From Pseudovibrio flavus (GTDB lineage Bacteria; Pseudomonadota; Alphaproteobacteria; Rhizobiales; Stappiaceae), in assembly GCF_009711345.1 (NCBI RefSeq), contig NZ_SMMA01000053.1, positions 11,112-50,078 on the forward strand: 38,967 nt of DNA, written 5' to 3'. The position numbers and the translations under genes were made by a program. Below the pieces are notes generated by a model, which had not been told where the DNA came from, ran no database searches, and saw only the letters and a list, made by a program, of their open reading frames with translations. Positions within the stretch are counted from its first letter, which is position 1; each line of letters opens with the position of its first letter. Positions 1 to 9,072 of this stretch are shown piece after piece.

Positions 1-45
1 CGCCGAAAGCAAAGTACGACTAGGTCAGCCACAACTACAACAGTC

Positions 46-67
46 ACCCCGGCCACCGAGCCGGGGT
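46..67. other. Perfect 8-bp hairpin without T-tract
   Basis: Bases 46-53 and 60-67 are exact inverted repeats (accccggc / gccggggt) around a 6-nt loop. Neither side is followed by a run of T, so this is not a standard intrinsic terminator for either strand. It lies beyond the gatB terminator and may belong to the gene left of the window. The remaining sequence of 1-110 shows no gene that I can support. Confidence 0.4.
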
Positions 68-114
68 CCAGAACAGAACCACAACCCGTCACAGCTGGAT
101 ACCAAGTACAAACG

Positions 115-140
115 AAAAAACCCGCCACAATGGGCGGGTT
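115..140 (-). terminator. Intrinsic terminator of gatB
   Basis: An 8-bp stem (119-126 with 133-140, core cccgcc/ggcggg) encloses a 6-nt loop. Read on the minus strand, the stem is followed by a run of T (the aaaaaa at 115-120). It starts 26 bases past the gatB stop codon, as expected for a rho-independent terminator of that gene. Confidence 0.85.
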
Positions 141-165
141 CCTTCAAATTCTATAAGGGGCTGGA

Positions 166-1650
166 TTATTCCAAACCGATCTTTGCTTTCAGCAGGTCGG
201 AAACAGCCTGAGGGTTTGCTTTGCCCTTGGATGCTTTCATCACCTGACCAACGAACCAGCCGAGCATGCCCGGCTTTTCTTTCGCCTGCTCTGCTTTGTC
301 CGGGTTAGCTGCAAGAATTTCATCAACCGCTGCTTCAATCGCGCCAAGGTCGGTAACCTGCTTCATGCCGCGTTCTTCAACGATAACAGCTGGGTCGCCG
401 CCTTCGGTCCAAACGATTTCAAAGAGGTCTTTCGCGATCTTGCCAGAGATGGTGCCGTTCTTGATGAGATCGACGATTGCGCCAAGCTGGTCCGCAGAAA
501 CAGGAGTATTTGCCAGAGCAATACCTTCCTTGTTCAGACGGCCAAACAGCTCGTTGATAACCCAGTTAGCAGAAAGCTTCGCATCGCGGCCCTTGGCAAC
601 TTTTTCAAAGAAGTTTGCAAAGCGCAGCTCGGAAGTCAGGATTTCAGCGTCATAAGTGGTGACGCCGTAATCGTTGATGAAGCGTGCTTTCTTCTCATCT
701 GGAAGTTCTGGCAGGTTTGCAGCCAGTTCGTCCACGAATTCCTGAGTGAACTCAAGCGGCAGAAGGTCTGGATCCGGGAAGTAGCGATAGTCGTGTGCTT
801 CTTCTTTGGAACGCATGGAGCGGGTTTCGCCCTTGTTTGCGTCAAACAGGCGGGTTTCCTGAACAATCTCACCGCCGTCTTCCAGAATGCCGACCTGACG
901 ACGTGCTTCGTATTCAATCGCCTGACCAACGAAACGGATGGAGTTCACGTTCTTGATCTCGCAGCGGGTGCCGAATTCGCCGCCCGGACGGCGAACAGAA
1001 ACGTTCACGTCAGCGCGCATGGAACCCTGATCCATGTTACCGTCACAAGTGCCGAGGTAACGCAAAATGGTGCGCAGCTTGGTGAGGTAGGCTTTCGCTT
1101 CGTCCGCGCAACGGATGTCCGGCTTGGAAACGATTTCCATAAGCGCAACGCCAGAGCGGTTCAGGTCTACGAAAGACATGGTTGGGTGCTGGTCGTGCAG
1201 GGACTTACCAGCGTCCTGCTCAAGGTGAAGACGCTCAACGCCCACTTCAACCTTTTCACCGTCTTTCATTTCGAGAAGGATGATACCTTCACCAACGATT
1301 GGCTGCTTGAACTGGGAAATCTGGTAGCCCTGCGGCAGATCCGGATAGAAGTAGTTCTTGCGGTCGAAAACGGATTTCAGGTTGATTTCGGCTTTGAGGC
1401 CAAGGCCGGTACGGATCGCCTGACGGACACATTCCTCGTTGATAACTGGCAGCATGCCCGGCATAGCCGCATCAACAAGGCTCACGTTTGCATTGGGATC
1501 ATTACCGAAAGAAGTCGAGGCGCCGGAGAACAGCTTGGCTTCAGAAGTCACCTGAGCGTGAACTTCCATACCAATCACGATTTCCCATTCGCCTGTGGCA
1601 CCCATGATAAATTTCTTAGGATCGGGTGTGCGCGTATCGACGATCGTCAT
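166..1650 (-). CDS. gatB: Asp-tRNA(Asn)/Glu-tRNA(Gln) amidotransferase subunit B
   Basis: GatB is the tRNA-binding kinase subunit of the cytosolic GatCAB complex, which turns Glu-tRNA(Gln) and Asp-tRNA(Asn) into Gln-tRNA(Gln) and Asn-tRNA(Asn) using ATP and ammonia passed from GatA. The 494-aa protein has the full family length. The N-terminal catalytic cradle begins with the hallmark [11 protein letters not shown] (about residues 23-33), followed by [18 protein letters not shown] (about 96-113) and the conserved [13 protein letters not shown] stretch. The helical and YqeY-like tail ends with [11 protein letters not shown]. The ATG at 1650 has an AGGA-like site upstream and yields the usual [13 protein letters not shown] start of alphaproteobacterial GatB. 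It is transcribed alone and followed by a terminator. Its partners gatC and gatA lie about 10.5 kb away on the same strand. Identification is very secure. Confidence 0.98.
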   Translation of the reverse strand: MTIVDTRTPDPKKFIMGATGEWEIVIGMEVHAQVTSEAKLFSGASTSFGNDPNANVSLVDAAMPGMLPVINEECVRQAIRTGLGLKAEINLKSVFDRKNYFYPDLPQGYQISQFKQPIVGEGIILLEMKDGEKVEVGVERLHLEQDAGKSLHDQHPTMSFVDLNRSGVALMEIVSKPDIRCADEAKAYLTKLRTILRYLGTCDGNMDQGSMRADVNVSVRRPGGEFGTRCEIKNVNSIRFVGQAIEYEARRQVGILEDGGEIVQETRLFDANKGETRSMRSKEEAHDYRYFPDPDLLPLEFTQEFVDELAANLPELPDEKKARFINDYGVTTYDAEILTSELRFANFFEKVAKGRDAKLSANWVINELFGRLNKEGIALANTPVSADQLGAIVDLIKNGTISGKIAKDLFEIVWTEGGDPAVIVEERGMKQVTDLGAIEAAVDEILAANPDKAEQAKEKPGMLGWFVGQVMKASKGKANPQAVSDLLKAKIGLE

Positions 1651-1857
1651 GCAATCAACATCCTGTGTGTGTGGTTGGTGCGCCTTCGCTCACTTTCCAA
1701 ACAAGTACGGGAGTGGCCGGAAAGCGCTACGCAAAATCTCAATCTCGTTGGGTAGTCCGTAAGTCGCGGCGAAGCAAGACATTGCACTGCTGTTTTTTGT
1801 CTCAAGCCCCAATTTGCTGCGTGTACTACGGCGTTATCCAAAGGCATGAGGCGCCGT

Positions 1858-2151
1858 TTAGCGCATAGAGCGCCTTCTTGCAAATTTCATCGCGATAAAC
1901 GCCACAATTCCGGCGCCGATAAAACGGAACGGGAAGAGCGCCAGAACACCGACCTGATGCGGGAAGAGCTTAGGCAAACCGATAAGACCGAGCCCCGCTT
2001 CAAACAGCAAGCTCAAGGTGGCAGCAGCAAAGGCAGCAATAAAGATTTTTGCGCCCTGATCAGCACGCCAGCCCATCCACACGCCAATGGCCAACGCAAA
2101 CGGATTGAGCAGACCGGCCAACCCTACAAGAACAACCCAGTTATCAACCAT
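1858..2151 (-). CDS. Small hydrophobic membrane protein, unknown function
   Basis: The reading frame encodes 97 residues with two or three likely membrane segments: a WVVLVGLAGLLNPFALAIGVWMGW stretch near the N-terminus, an AAFAAATLSLLFEAGLGLIGL stretch in the middle, and VLALFPFRFIGAGIVAFIAM near the end. It closes with the basic tail KFARRRSMR, which suggests a cytoplasmic C-terminus. I chose the ATG at 2151 over the ATG at 2166 because a GGAG-rich site sits about 8 bases before it. It lies upstream of gatB on the same strand, 207 bases away. I do not recognise the family. The strong hydrophobic pattern and good ribosome site support a real gene. Confidence 0.7.
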   Translation of the reverse strand: MVDNWVVLVGLAGLLNPFALAIGVWMGWRADQGAKIFIAAFAAATLSLLFEAGLGLIGLPKLFPHQVGVLALFPFRFIGAGIVAFIAMKFARRRSMR

Positions 2152-2246
2152 GTAACCCCACTCCATCTACGAAAAAGTACTCTAGGAATTGCCTAGAAAG
2201 GGAATCGCGAAATGGCAAGTGCTATCTTCTGCTAGTTCCCGCAGGG

Positions 2247-2452
2247 GCATTGACGTGCGTGGGTGTGACACAAATGCACTAGGCAAAGGGTGAACCCTTA
2301 TGCTAAACGCCGCCCATTACCGGAAACCGGAGTTTTTATGTTCTCTAAACGAGAGTCCCGATAGAAGCCCTGCGCACCCAATAGCAGGGCACAGCACAGA
2401 CCAAGACGTCACCCGTACACCCTCGCGCGAAGACCGCAGCGAGCATCGGGTT
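2247..2452 (+). ncRNA. Candidate structured RNA / leader of the YjhX-family gene
   Basis: The 332-bp gap 2152-2483 holds no convincing gene but a dense series of local inverted repeats. They are gcatt/aatgc (2247-2251 with 2273-2277), aaggg/ccctt (2286-2290 with 2295-2299), ccgg/ccgg (about 2319-2329), ctct/agag (about 2343-2355), a 7-bp gccctgc/gcagggc stem (2367-2373 with 2384-2390), and a nested pair acccg/cgggt enclosing ctcgc/gcgag (about 2410-2452). The last stem ends about 30 bases before the gene start. I could not match it to a known riboswitch, SRP RNA, RNase P RNA or tmRNA. It could be an independent small RNA or a cis-acting leader. This is a by-eye fold only. Confidence 0.35.
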
Positions 2453-2483
2453 TGTGCAATCTATTTTCCGGAAGAATTCAACA

Positions 2484-2741
2484 TTGGATATCTCAAAAGC
2501 TGAACAGCGCATTCTTCATGTGCTGGCGCAGGGTGGCCGTATTGAAGCCATCAAAGACGACAACGCAAAAATCTGCGAACTGAACTGCGTCACCAGAGAC
2601 GGTTGGTACTATGGTGGTTTGAACGACGAGCTATTTAGAAAACTAAAGCGTCGCCGCTTCATCTCATCCAAAAGCAGCGGACCATACCGCATCACCAAAC
2701 TGGGATTGACCCGCGTTCGCTCGCAGCTCGATAACCGCTAA
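2484..2741 (+). CDS. yjhX: YjhX-family (UPF0386) small protein
   Basis: The product matches the YjhX/UPF0386 family from memory: SKAEQRILHVLAQGG at the start, a middle CVTRDGWYYG, then LFRKLKRRRFI, a PYRITKLGL segment and the terminal VRSQLDNR. Family members are about 85 residues, and E. coli YjhX has been described as a toxin of a toxin-antitoxin pair; no antitoxin partner is evident here. An ATG exists at 2454, but family members begin right before the SKAEQ-like motif. I therefore prefer the TTG at 2484, which gives 85 aa and has ggaag (2470-2474) at good spacing. The gene stands alone, preceded by a hairpin-rich leader and followed by a strong terminator. The function in this organism is unknown. 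Confidence 0.85.
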   Translation: MDISKAEQRILHVLAQGGRIEAIKDDNAKICELNCVTRDGWYYGGLNDELFRKLKRRRFISSKSSGPYRITKLGLTRVRSQLDNR

Positions 2742-2746
2742 ACCCG

Positions 2747-2780
2747 AAAAAGCCCGTAGCGCTACGCTGCGGGCTTTTCT
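2747..2780. terminator. Intrinsic terminator after the YjhX gene, bidirectional
   Basis: A 10-bp stem (2752-2761 with 2765-2774, one G-T pair) has a 3-base loop and is flanked by A on the left and tttt on the right. It starts 10 bases after the YjhX-family stop. It can also end transcripts of the minus-strand multicopper oxidase, whose stop codon is at 2809. Confidence 0.9.
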
Positions 2781-2808
2781 TGTTCTAAATGGCTGAGTTT
2801 TGGAAAGC

Positions 2809-4272
2809 TTAAACGCTTGGCGGCACATAGCGCACCGGCTGCATCATACCCACGGCCAAATGCCAGATGTTATGGCAGTGGTAGGCCCACATACCGGGAT
2901 TATCGGCATAAAACGCAATCTCTACGGTGGAGCGCGGCGCTACCCAAATGGAATCTTTGATCGGCGCACTTTCTTCATCATCAGCTAGACCCATCACTTT
3001 GAACGTATGCCCGTGCAGATGCATGGGGTGGTACATAGGTGAGCGGTTGATCATGCGAAGGCGTACCAACTCGCCTTCAGAAACATCAAGGTAGGTTTTC
3101 GTTGCACCGGGAAGAGCAAAAGGCTCGGGCCAGTAATGCTCGTTCATCATCCACTCGTAGGCCTTCATATTGCCGGAGAGGATGACATCGTGGTTACGAG
3201 GCGCTCCTTGAATGAATGGGCGTTTTTCAAAGGCTCTGAGGTCACGATAGGAAACAGAGTTTCCGCTGAATTTAACTGGAGCATCGCTAACCTCCGGCTT
3301 CACATCCTCGCTATGAATAACGCCCAGCGCCTGCCGGTTATCGCCAAGAACCGCTGCATGAAAACCAAAGCTCCCACTCTCAGGAATTTCGATAAGAACG
3401 TCATAGCGCTCAGAGGTTCCAATCATAAGATCGTCTGCTTCAATAGGCTCCACGCGGTTTCCGTCGGATTCAATAACCGTCATGGGAATACCGTCGATCT
3501 TGATGCGGAAGAAACTAGAACCTGACCCGTTGATGATGCGCAGCCGAATGCGTTCCCCCTTCTTGGCTTTTAAAGTCCAAGGGGCGTCATTGCTTTTGCC
3601 ATTGATGGTGTAGCCGTCGTAGTGAACATCAATATCAAACCGGCCCTGCCCTTTTGCCAGGTATGGGTCAGGGGCATCCGCCCGCATTTCCTTGGTACGA
3701 AGCTCTTTAATAACCTCTGCCCCGTCTTGGGCAATGATATCGTTGAGCATCACCACCTCTTCCCTGTCGTAGGAATAAGGGTTCTCTTTAGCGTCGATAA
3801 TAAGAGAGCCAAGCAGGCCGTACTGCTCCTGCACACCAAAGTGGGAGTGATAATAATAGGTGCCCTGCTGAACCAGCGGAAACTCGTAGTATTGGGAGGT
3901 ATTTGGCTCGATAGGCAGCTGCGCGATCTCCGGCACACCGTCAAGCAGTGAGGGTAACAGCAAGCCGTGCCAATGGATGCAGGTGGGTTCTGCCAAACGG
4001 TTATTCACCAGAACGCGGAACGTATCCCCCTCTGTGAACCGAAGGGGCGTACCGGGGAAAGTATTGCCTGAAAGCGGCCCCTTAAAGCTCACCCCTGCCG
4101 CGTTTATGGTACCTTCTGCCACATCAAGCACAAAGGTTGGCTTGGGTACGGCCTGCCCCTCTGGCTTGGGCTGGCTCGTTTGCGCGGCTAATGCTGCTTT
4201 CCCACTGGCAGCGGTGAGTAGCGCCCCACCTGCAACACCGGCCTTAATCAGAGATCGTCTAGAAAACTGCAC
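2809..4272 (-). CDS. Tat-exported multicopper oxidase
   Basis: This is a periplasmic multicopper oxidase, an enzyme class that oxidises metal ions or phenolics one electron at a time and reduces O2 to water. The 487-aa product starts with a twin-arginine signal (SRRSLIKAGVAGG, then AASGKAALA as likely cleavage region). All four copper-binding segments are visible: HWHG near residue 100, HSH near 142, HPMHLHGH near 420, and HCHNIWHLAVGM at 465-476, which carries Cys466 of the T1 site and an axial Met. A methionine-rich insert like that of CueO is absent, so copper export is not proven; laccase- or CopA-like roles are equally possible. The start is GTG at 4272 with an AGGA site. It lies 99 bases downstream of the flavoprotein gene on the same strand. 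Confidence 0.93.
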   Translation of the reverse strand: MQFSRRSLIKAGVAGGALLTAASGKAALAAQTSQPKPEGQAVPKPTFVLDVAEGTINAAGVSFKGPLSGNTFPGTPLRFTEGDTFRVLVNNRLAEPTCIHWHGLLLPSLLDGVPEIAQLPIEPNTSQYYEFPLVQQGTYYYHSHFGVQEQYGLLGSLIIDAKENPYSYDREEVVMLNDIIAQDGAEVIKELRTKEMRADAPDPYLAKGQGRFDIDVHYDGYTINGKSNDAPWTLKAKKGERIRLRIINGSGSSFFRIKIDGIPMTVIESDGNRVEPIEADDLMIGTSERYDVLIEIPESGSFGFHAAVLGDNRQALGVIHSEDVKPEVSDAPVKFSGNSVSYRDLRAFEKRPFIQGAPRNHDVILSGNMKAYEWMMNEHYWPEPFALPGATKTYLDVSEGELVRLRMINRSPMYHPMHLHGHTFKVMGLADDEESAPIKDSIWVAPRSTVEIAFYADNPGMWAYHCHNIWHLAVGMMQPVRYVPPSV

Positions 4273-4371
4273 CTTTTCGTCCTCGTAACTTCACCTGAAA
4301 CACTTGTTTTCAGACAATCACAAAGAACAAAAATCCCGCTTAAGCAGGAAGGGACAATCTTAAGCTATTCA

Positions 4372-5478
4372 TCAAGACTTGCCGTGCAGCATATCCTTCA
4401 CCAGCCTTCCCAGATAAAGCGAGGAAGTAAGGCCGGGAGATTCAATTCCCATCATAGCAACTAGGCCCTTGAGCCCGCTTTCCTCTTCACCCCAGATCAG
4501 AAAATCAGCATTGGGCGCGCCCTGCGGCACTAGCTTTGGCCGAATACCGGAGTAACCCGCCTGCAGGGCTCCATCTTCAAGGCCCGGCCAGTACGTGCGG
4601 ATCGCTGCATAGAACTTGTCACCACGCGAAGAAGCAACGCTGTAATCGATGGTATCCACCCACTCTACATCCGGCCCGAAGCGAGCGCCGCCCCCAAGGT
4701 CCAGCGTGAGGTGAACGCCAAGGCCGCCCTGTTCCGGCACCGGATAGATAAGGTGTTTGAACGGTGCTCTGCCGCCCAGCGAGAAGTAGTTACCCTTTGC
4801 CAGATAAAGCGGAGGTACCGGCCGCTTTAGCGCGTCCTGCATAGTCGCAAGTAGCCCGTTGCTATGAAGCCCGCCCGCAAGTACCAGCTTAGCGCAAGTA
4901 ATAGAGTATCCATCCACCGTATGAACGCGAAAGCCGCCTGCATCCAGCGCCTCTAGCCGTTCCACGCTTGTCGTTAGCACCACCTGCCCGCCGCAGGCAG
5001 AAAGCCCGCCATCCAACGCTGCCATATAATTATGGCTATCAATGATACCGGTTGAAGGGGAATACAGAGCAGCAACTGCATTCAGCTCTGGCTCCATGGC
5101 GGCAAGCGCCGCTCCTTCAATAAACCGCAGATCTTCAACACCATTCGCCCGCGCTTTTGCATCGATATCGCTGAGCGTCGCCACTTGATCGGCAGATGTT
5201 GCAACAATCAGCTTGCCGATCCGCTTGTGGGGCACCCCGTTTTCCTTACAAAACGCATAGAGGAGTTCTTTACCCTCTACGCATGAGCGTGCCTTCAAGC
5301 TGTCTTTGTCATAGTAGATGCCCGCGTGAATGACCTCGCTATTGCGAGAACTGGTCTCACTACCAACCAGATCGTGCTGCTCCAGCACCATAACTTCATC
5401 GCCCGCCTTCGCCAGTTCATAGGCGCAAGCAAGGCCAACTGCTCCGGCCCCGATTACTAATGTTTCTACATCACTCAT
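4372..5478 (-). CDS. FAD-dependent oxidoreductase, L-2-hydroxyglutarate dehydrogenase-like
   Basis: The 368-aa protein is a DAO-superfamily flavoenzyme resembling LhgO/L2HGDH, which oxidises L-2-hydroxyglutarate to 2-oxoglutarate. The FAD-binding Rossmann motif is VIGAGAVGLACAYELAKAG (residues 7-25), followed by LEQHDLVGSETSSRNSEVIHAGIYY, a signature shared by this subfamily. The C-terminal GIRPKL and IESPGLTSSLYLG segments are typical of the substrate/FAD cap. No signal peptide is present, so it should act in the cytoplasm or at the membrane face. The ATG at 5478 has a GAGGAG ribosome site. It may be cotranscribed with the downstream multicopper oxidase. The exact substrate is inferred from similarity recalled by eye. 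Confidence 0.85.
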   Translation of the reverse strand: MSDVETLVIGAGAVGLACAYELAKAGDEVMVLEQHDLVGSETSSRNSEVIHAGIYYDKDSLKARSCVEGKELLYAFCKENGVPHKRIGKLIVATSADQVATLSDIDAKARANGVEDLRFIEGAALAAMEPELNAVAALYSPSTGIIDSHNYMAALDGGLSACGGQVVLTTSVERLEALDAGGFRVHTVDGYSITCAKLVLAGGLHSNGLLATMQDALKRPVPPLYLAKGNYFSLGGRAPFKHLIYPVPEQGGLGVHLTLDLGGGARFGPDVEWVDTIDYSVASSRGDKFYAAIRTYWPGLEDGALQAGYSGIRPKLVPQGAPNADFLIWGEEESGLKGLVAMMGIESPGLTSSLYLGRLVKDMLHGKS

Positions 5479-5510
5479 AGGAAGTTACTCCTCGAGAAAA
5501 CTGAGGTTCT

Positions 5511-5538
5511 TTGAAATAAATTGCTGTTTTTGTAGAAT
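5511..5538 (+). promoter_or_regulatory. Candidate sigma-70-type promoter for the chemoreceptor gene
   Basis: A ttgaaa box (5511-5516) and a tagaat box (5533-5538) lie 16 bases apart, reading toward the chemoreceptor at 5738. This would leave a leader of about 190 bases. The 259-bp gap between the divergent flavoprotein and chemoreceptor genes is AT-rich and holds no gene. The call rests on two hexamers only. Confidence 0.3.
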
Positions 5539-5737
5539 CTAACGGAGTCATTTTACTAGAATTGTACTTAATTCGTAAGCTTGAGGCAGGTTTCACACCA
5601 TACGCTGGGGCGGGCTACTAATAATAGCATAAAAATAAAGGCGTTTGGTATTCCAACTAAAGATGTTGTCCCAACCTCTAGCATTCTCGAACACGAAATA
5701 CAGTTTCGACATGCTTTAATCTGATACTGAGTAAAAA

Positions 5738-7690
5738 ATGCTAAAAGCTAAAATGAACTCAAGTGCGATGACCAAAATTCTTCTGGTTGCCACGTTGGTA
5801 ATAACTTCTGTTTTTGGAATTTACGCTGCTTTCAATGACAGCATTCAGAAATCTTCAAGAGAAACAGAGTTAAAATCTTTTGTTGAAAAAACAAAAGAGA
5901 ATGCTACCTACGCGATTTCAAACTGGTTCATCTCAAGATTGCAGCTTGCGAATTTGGCTGTCAATCAAATCCAGATTTCTGATACAAACCTAACAAACGT
6001 GCTCTCGAGCCCGCAGCTCGAAGAAGTATTTTACAGCAATTACATAGGTGAAACGAATGGGCGCTTCACAACGTGGCCCCCAGAAGAATTACCGGACGAC
6101 TATGACCATAGAACAAGGCCTTGGTATTCAGCGGGGCTTAATACAACAACGGCTGCCCTGACCGATCCGTATATCGACACAACAACAAAAAAAGTCATCA
6201 TGACTGTTGTTGCGCCGATAAAAAGTAAAGTTGCAACGACAGGTGTTTACGGGGCTGACTTCTACATCAATGAGCTCGAGAGCGCGCTTAATGAAGTGAG
6301 TAGCGACAACCTCGGATACCTTTTCATTGTGGATGCAGATGGAAAAATTCTAACGCATCCTAATTCTGATCTGATTAACCAGCCAATGAGCAGCCTGTTT
6401 ACCGAAATTGTTCCCACTTTGTCCGGCGAACTGCAGGAAGTTCCATCGCAAACCAGCGACAAGATTGTCTCCTTCAGAGAAATTAAGGAGCTCCCCCTGC
6501 TTAAGCCATGGTATCTCGGCATGGTAATAGACAAAGAAGTAGCCTTTTCTTCTTTGACGAGTACCCGCTGGCTTGCTGGGCTAGCAACACTAATGGCCGC
6601 TTTGGTTATGGTCGGCGTTCTAAGTTATCTTATTCATCGGCAACTTACACAGCCGCTAGCCCAAGTCACTCAAACGTTGACTCGGTTGGCGCAGGGAGAG
6701 CTGGATGTAGACATCCGGCATTTAAATCGAAAAGATGAAATAGGTAAAATAGCGAACACCCTATCAGTATTTCAGAGGAACACTCTAGAGCGCAGGGAGC
6801 TCGAGCAAAAAAAACGAGAAACAGAGGCAAATGAAAAACTGAGACAGCAAAGAATTCAGGATCTCATTTCGCAGTTTAACGAAGACATCTCTTCCTCTCT
6901 ATCAAAAGTTTCTGAAAGTACCGAGCACCTCAACCAAGCTGCGGTAAACCTGAAAACGATTGCCGGACAAACAGAGATGAACTCCAACAGCGCATCGCTC
7001 GCATCCGATCAGGCAACGCAAAACGTGCAGACCGTTGCATCAGCCGCAGAAGAACTCAGCGCTTCTATCGCCGAGATCAATCGTCAGGTTCTGCAAAGCA
7101 GCTCTGTAGTGGCAAAGGCTCGTGAAAGCGCGGAAACCTCCAACGCCAAGGTTGCCAGCCTTGATCTGGCAGCTCAAAAGATTGGCGAGGTCGTTACGCT
7201 TATTCAAGCCATTGCCGAGCAGACAAACCTGCTAGCGCTGAACGCGACCATAGAAGCTGCGCGCGCAGGTGATGCAGGCCGCGGCTTTGCTGTTGTTGCA
7301 GCAGAGGTAAAGGAACTGGCGAACCAGACTTCCAGCGCGACCGAGGAAATTTCCTCCCACATTTCGGCAATTCAATCTTCAACCAGCGAAACCGTCGCTG
7401 TGATTGAGGAGATTGCCAAGATCATGGAGGAAGTGGACGGCTACACAGTGGCCATCACAAGTTCCGTTGCCCAGCAAGACGCAGCGACGAACGAGATTTC
7501 CTCCAACGTTCAGCAGGCAGCGCAAGGCACACAAATCTCCGCCGATAGCATGTCTCAGGTTGCCGATGGCACCTCGCAGACCTCTCAAACGGCTGAGGAT
7601 GTGCTGAACTCTTCCAGCCAGACAGCGCAAAGTACCGCAGACCTGCGCCAGAAGATTGAAAAGTTCCTGCACGACGTTGCAGCAGCCTGA
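5738..7690 (+). CDS. Methyl-accepting chemotaxis protein with periplasmic Cache sensor
   Basis: This is a membrane chemoreceptor of 650 aa that would signal through CheW/CheA. It has a first membrane helix at about residues 12-31 and a periplasmic dCache-type sensor at about 37-270, with the hallmark [11 protein letters not shown] near 122-133. A second helix follows at about 277-298, then a HAMP domain at about 299-352 and a long coiled-coil signalling domain. The conserved hairpin tip [19 protein letters not shown] lies near 490-510. No CheR-binding pentapeptide ends the protein. The ATG at 5738 has only a weak ribosome site, and the ATG at 5753 is an alternative. The sensor half is clearly more AT-rich than the signalling half. 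The ligand is unknown; related Cache domains often bind amino or carboxylic acids. Confidence 0.95.
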   Translation: MLKAKMNSSAMTKILLVATLVITSVFGIYAAFNDSIQKSSRETELKSFVEKTKENATYAISNWFISRLQLANLAVNQIQISDTNLTNVLSSPQLEEVFYSNYIGETNGRFTTWPPEELPDDYDHRTRPWYSAGLNTTTAALTDPYIDTTTKKVIMTVVAPIKSKVATTGVYGADFYINELESALNEVSSDNLGYLFIVDADGKILTHPNSDLINQPMSSLFTEIVPTLSGELQEVPSQTSDKIVSFREIKELPLLKPWYLGMVIDKEVAFSSLTSTRWLAGLATLMAALVMVGVLSYLIHRQLTQPLAQVTQTLTRLAQGELDVDIRHLNRKDEIGKIANTLSVFQRNTLERRELEQKKRETEANEKLRQQRIQDLISQFNEDISSSLSKVSESTEHLNQAAVNLKTIAGQTEMNSNSASLASDQATQNVQTVASAAEELSASIAEINRQVLQSSSVVAKARESAETSNAKVASLDLAAQKIGEVVTLIQAIAEQTNLLALNATIEAARAGDAGRGFAVVAAEVKELANQTSSATEEISSHISAIQSSTSETVAVIEEIAKIMEEVDGYTVAITSSVAQQDAATNEISSNVQQAAQGTQISADSMSQVADGTSQTSQTAEDVLNSSSQTAQSTADLRQKIEKFLHDVAAA

Positions 7691-7720
7691 TACTCCTGCG
7701 CCTTCAGTACGAATTGAACG

Positions 7721-7748
7721 AAAAGCCCCGCTCCACTGCGGGGCTTTT
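7721..7748. terminator. Intrinsic terminator after the chemoreceptor gene
   Basis: An 11-bp perfect stem (7721-7731 with 7738-7748; aaaagccccgc / gcggggctttt) has a 6-base loop. It lies 30 bases past the chemoreceptor stop and carries T or A tracts on both sides, so it can act in both directions. The rest of 7749-7935 holds no gene that I can support. Confidence 0.92.
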
Positions 7749-7935
7749 CTGTATTGGTGGAGGCGAGATCGAACAACTCCAACCACCCCGAAGCCCCGCC
7801 CCTAAATACCCCTGATTTTTGCCAGTTATTCTTCAAGGTCACTCTGCCCTTAGAATGAACCGATGAATTGCATGGCCTTAATTCCGCTGGGGCACAGAAC
7901 GCGGCATTGAGCTCATCATCTGATGGAGGGGTATT

Positions 7936-8970
7936 ATGCCGAAGAACATTGTCGTGTTTTGTGATGGAACCGGACAGGAAGGCGGCGTTGATCATGACAC
8001 CAACGTCTACACTCTCTTCAAGATGGTCGAGAACCGAACCGACAAGCAAATCGCCTTCTATGATCGCGGTCTGGGTACATCCGGCAATGGCAACTTCATA
8101 AGCCGTGGGCTTGGCGCTGCTACAGGATACGGCATTAGCCAGAACATCAAAGAATGCTACCAGTTCATCTTTGAAAACTATCAGGCTGGCGACAAAATCT
8201 ATCTCTTCGGGTTTAGCCGCGGCGCAGCGACCGTGCGCAGCCTTTCCGGCTTCCTGCATATGTTCGGCATTTTGCCAAAGTCGCGCCCCGAGCTGATTGA
8301 GACGGCCTACGAAATTTACAAGATCGGCAATGCAAAGCAGAGAGAAGCAGAGGCACAGAGCTTCCGCAAACAACATCACAACATGTGGTGCGCAGTGGAG
8401 TTTTTGGGTGTTTGGGACACCGTTGCAGCTCTAGGCGTTCCGCGCCAGTGGCTGAGCGCTGCCCTTAACGCGCTGCCGTTCTTCAAACACAAGTTTCACG
8501 ATCTCACGCTTAGCCCCTCCGTTCGCAATGCCTATCATGCGCTTTCCATCGATGATGAGCGAAAGGTCTTCCACCCAACACTCTGGCAGGAATGGGACCC
8601 GATCAATCAGAGCATGGAGCAAGTCTGGTTTGCCGGGGTGCACACTGATATCGGCGGCGGCTACAAAGACCAAGGGCTCGCCCATATCTGTCTGGAGTGG
8701 ATGATCTCCAAGGCAAAGGGATGCGGACTACGGTTCTACAAGCAAAGCACCATCAAACTCTCCCCTAACCCACAGGGCAAACTGCATGACTCCCGTGCCA
8801 CCAAATGGGCAAAGGTCCTATACCCCAAGAAGGTGCGCGCCCTGCCAGATTGGTACGACGAGCCGCAAATCCACGAAAGTGTGTTTGATAGAGCGGAAGC
8901 AGACCCAACCTACAGACCGTGGATACTTAAAGGCCGCTCGCGAGAGAAAGAACAAGAGCTGCTGCTGTAG
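7936..8970 (+). CDS. DUF2235 (Tle1-like) alpha/beta hydrolase
   Basis: The 344-aa protein belongs to the DUF2235 family, which shares its catalytic domain with the type VI secretion phospholipase effectors Tle1. It opens with NIVVFCDGTGQE and a TNVYTLFKM segment, both typical. A serine-hydrolase triad can be proposed: Ser94 in GFSRGA, Asp161 in LGVWDTVA and His236 in FAGVHTDIGGGY. No signal peptide or membrane segment is seen. The ATG at 7936 follows a good GGAGG site. Many family members stand alone without type VI genes, and none are visible here. Two small lipoprotein genes follow after a 102-bp gap. The substrate is unknown; a phospholipase or esterase is plausible. Confidence 0.88.
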   Translation: MPKNIVVFCDGTGQEGGVDHDTNVYTLFKMVENRTDKQIAFYDRGLGTSGNGNFISRGLGAATGYGISQNIKECYQFIFENYQAGDKIYLFGFSRGAATVRSLSGFLHMFGILPKSRPELIETAYEIYKIGNAKQREAEAQSFRKQHHNMWCAVEFLGVWDTVAALGVPRQWLSAALNALPFFKHKFHDLTLSPSVRNAYHALSIDDERKVFHPTLWQEWDPINQSMEQVWFAGVHTDIGGGYKDQGLAHICLEWMISKAKGCGLRFYKQSTIKLSPNPQGKLHDSRATKWAKVLYPKKVRALPDWYDEPQIHESVFDRAEADPTYRPWILKGRSREKEQELLL

Positions 8971-9072
8971 GATAAATTGTAGTTAAATTTCTAACTTTCA
9001 TGCGTAGCAAAGCTAATTTGCAAAACCAAAGAGTGTAATTCTAATTAGATTCCACTTAATCGGGAATCGCGC

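Noticed and set aside
793-1755. Long plus-strand frame of 320 codons opposite gatB
   Set aside because: It lies antisense to an obviously real gatB, has a composition dictated by the gatB codons and matches no family.
1651-1857. Search for a tRNA or small RNA between gatB and the small membrane-protein gene
   Set aside because: No T-loop consensus or cloverleaf could be found; the region seems to be a promoter region only.
2300-2503. 67-codon plus-strand frame before the YjhX gene
   Set aside because: It overlaps the YjhX start in another frame, runs through the hairpin series and has no protein-like pattern.
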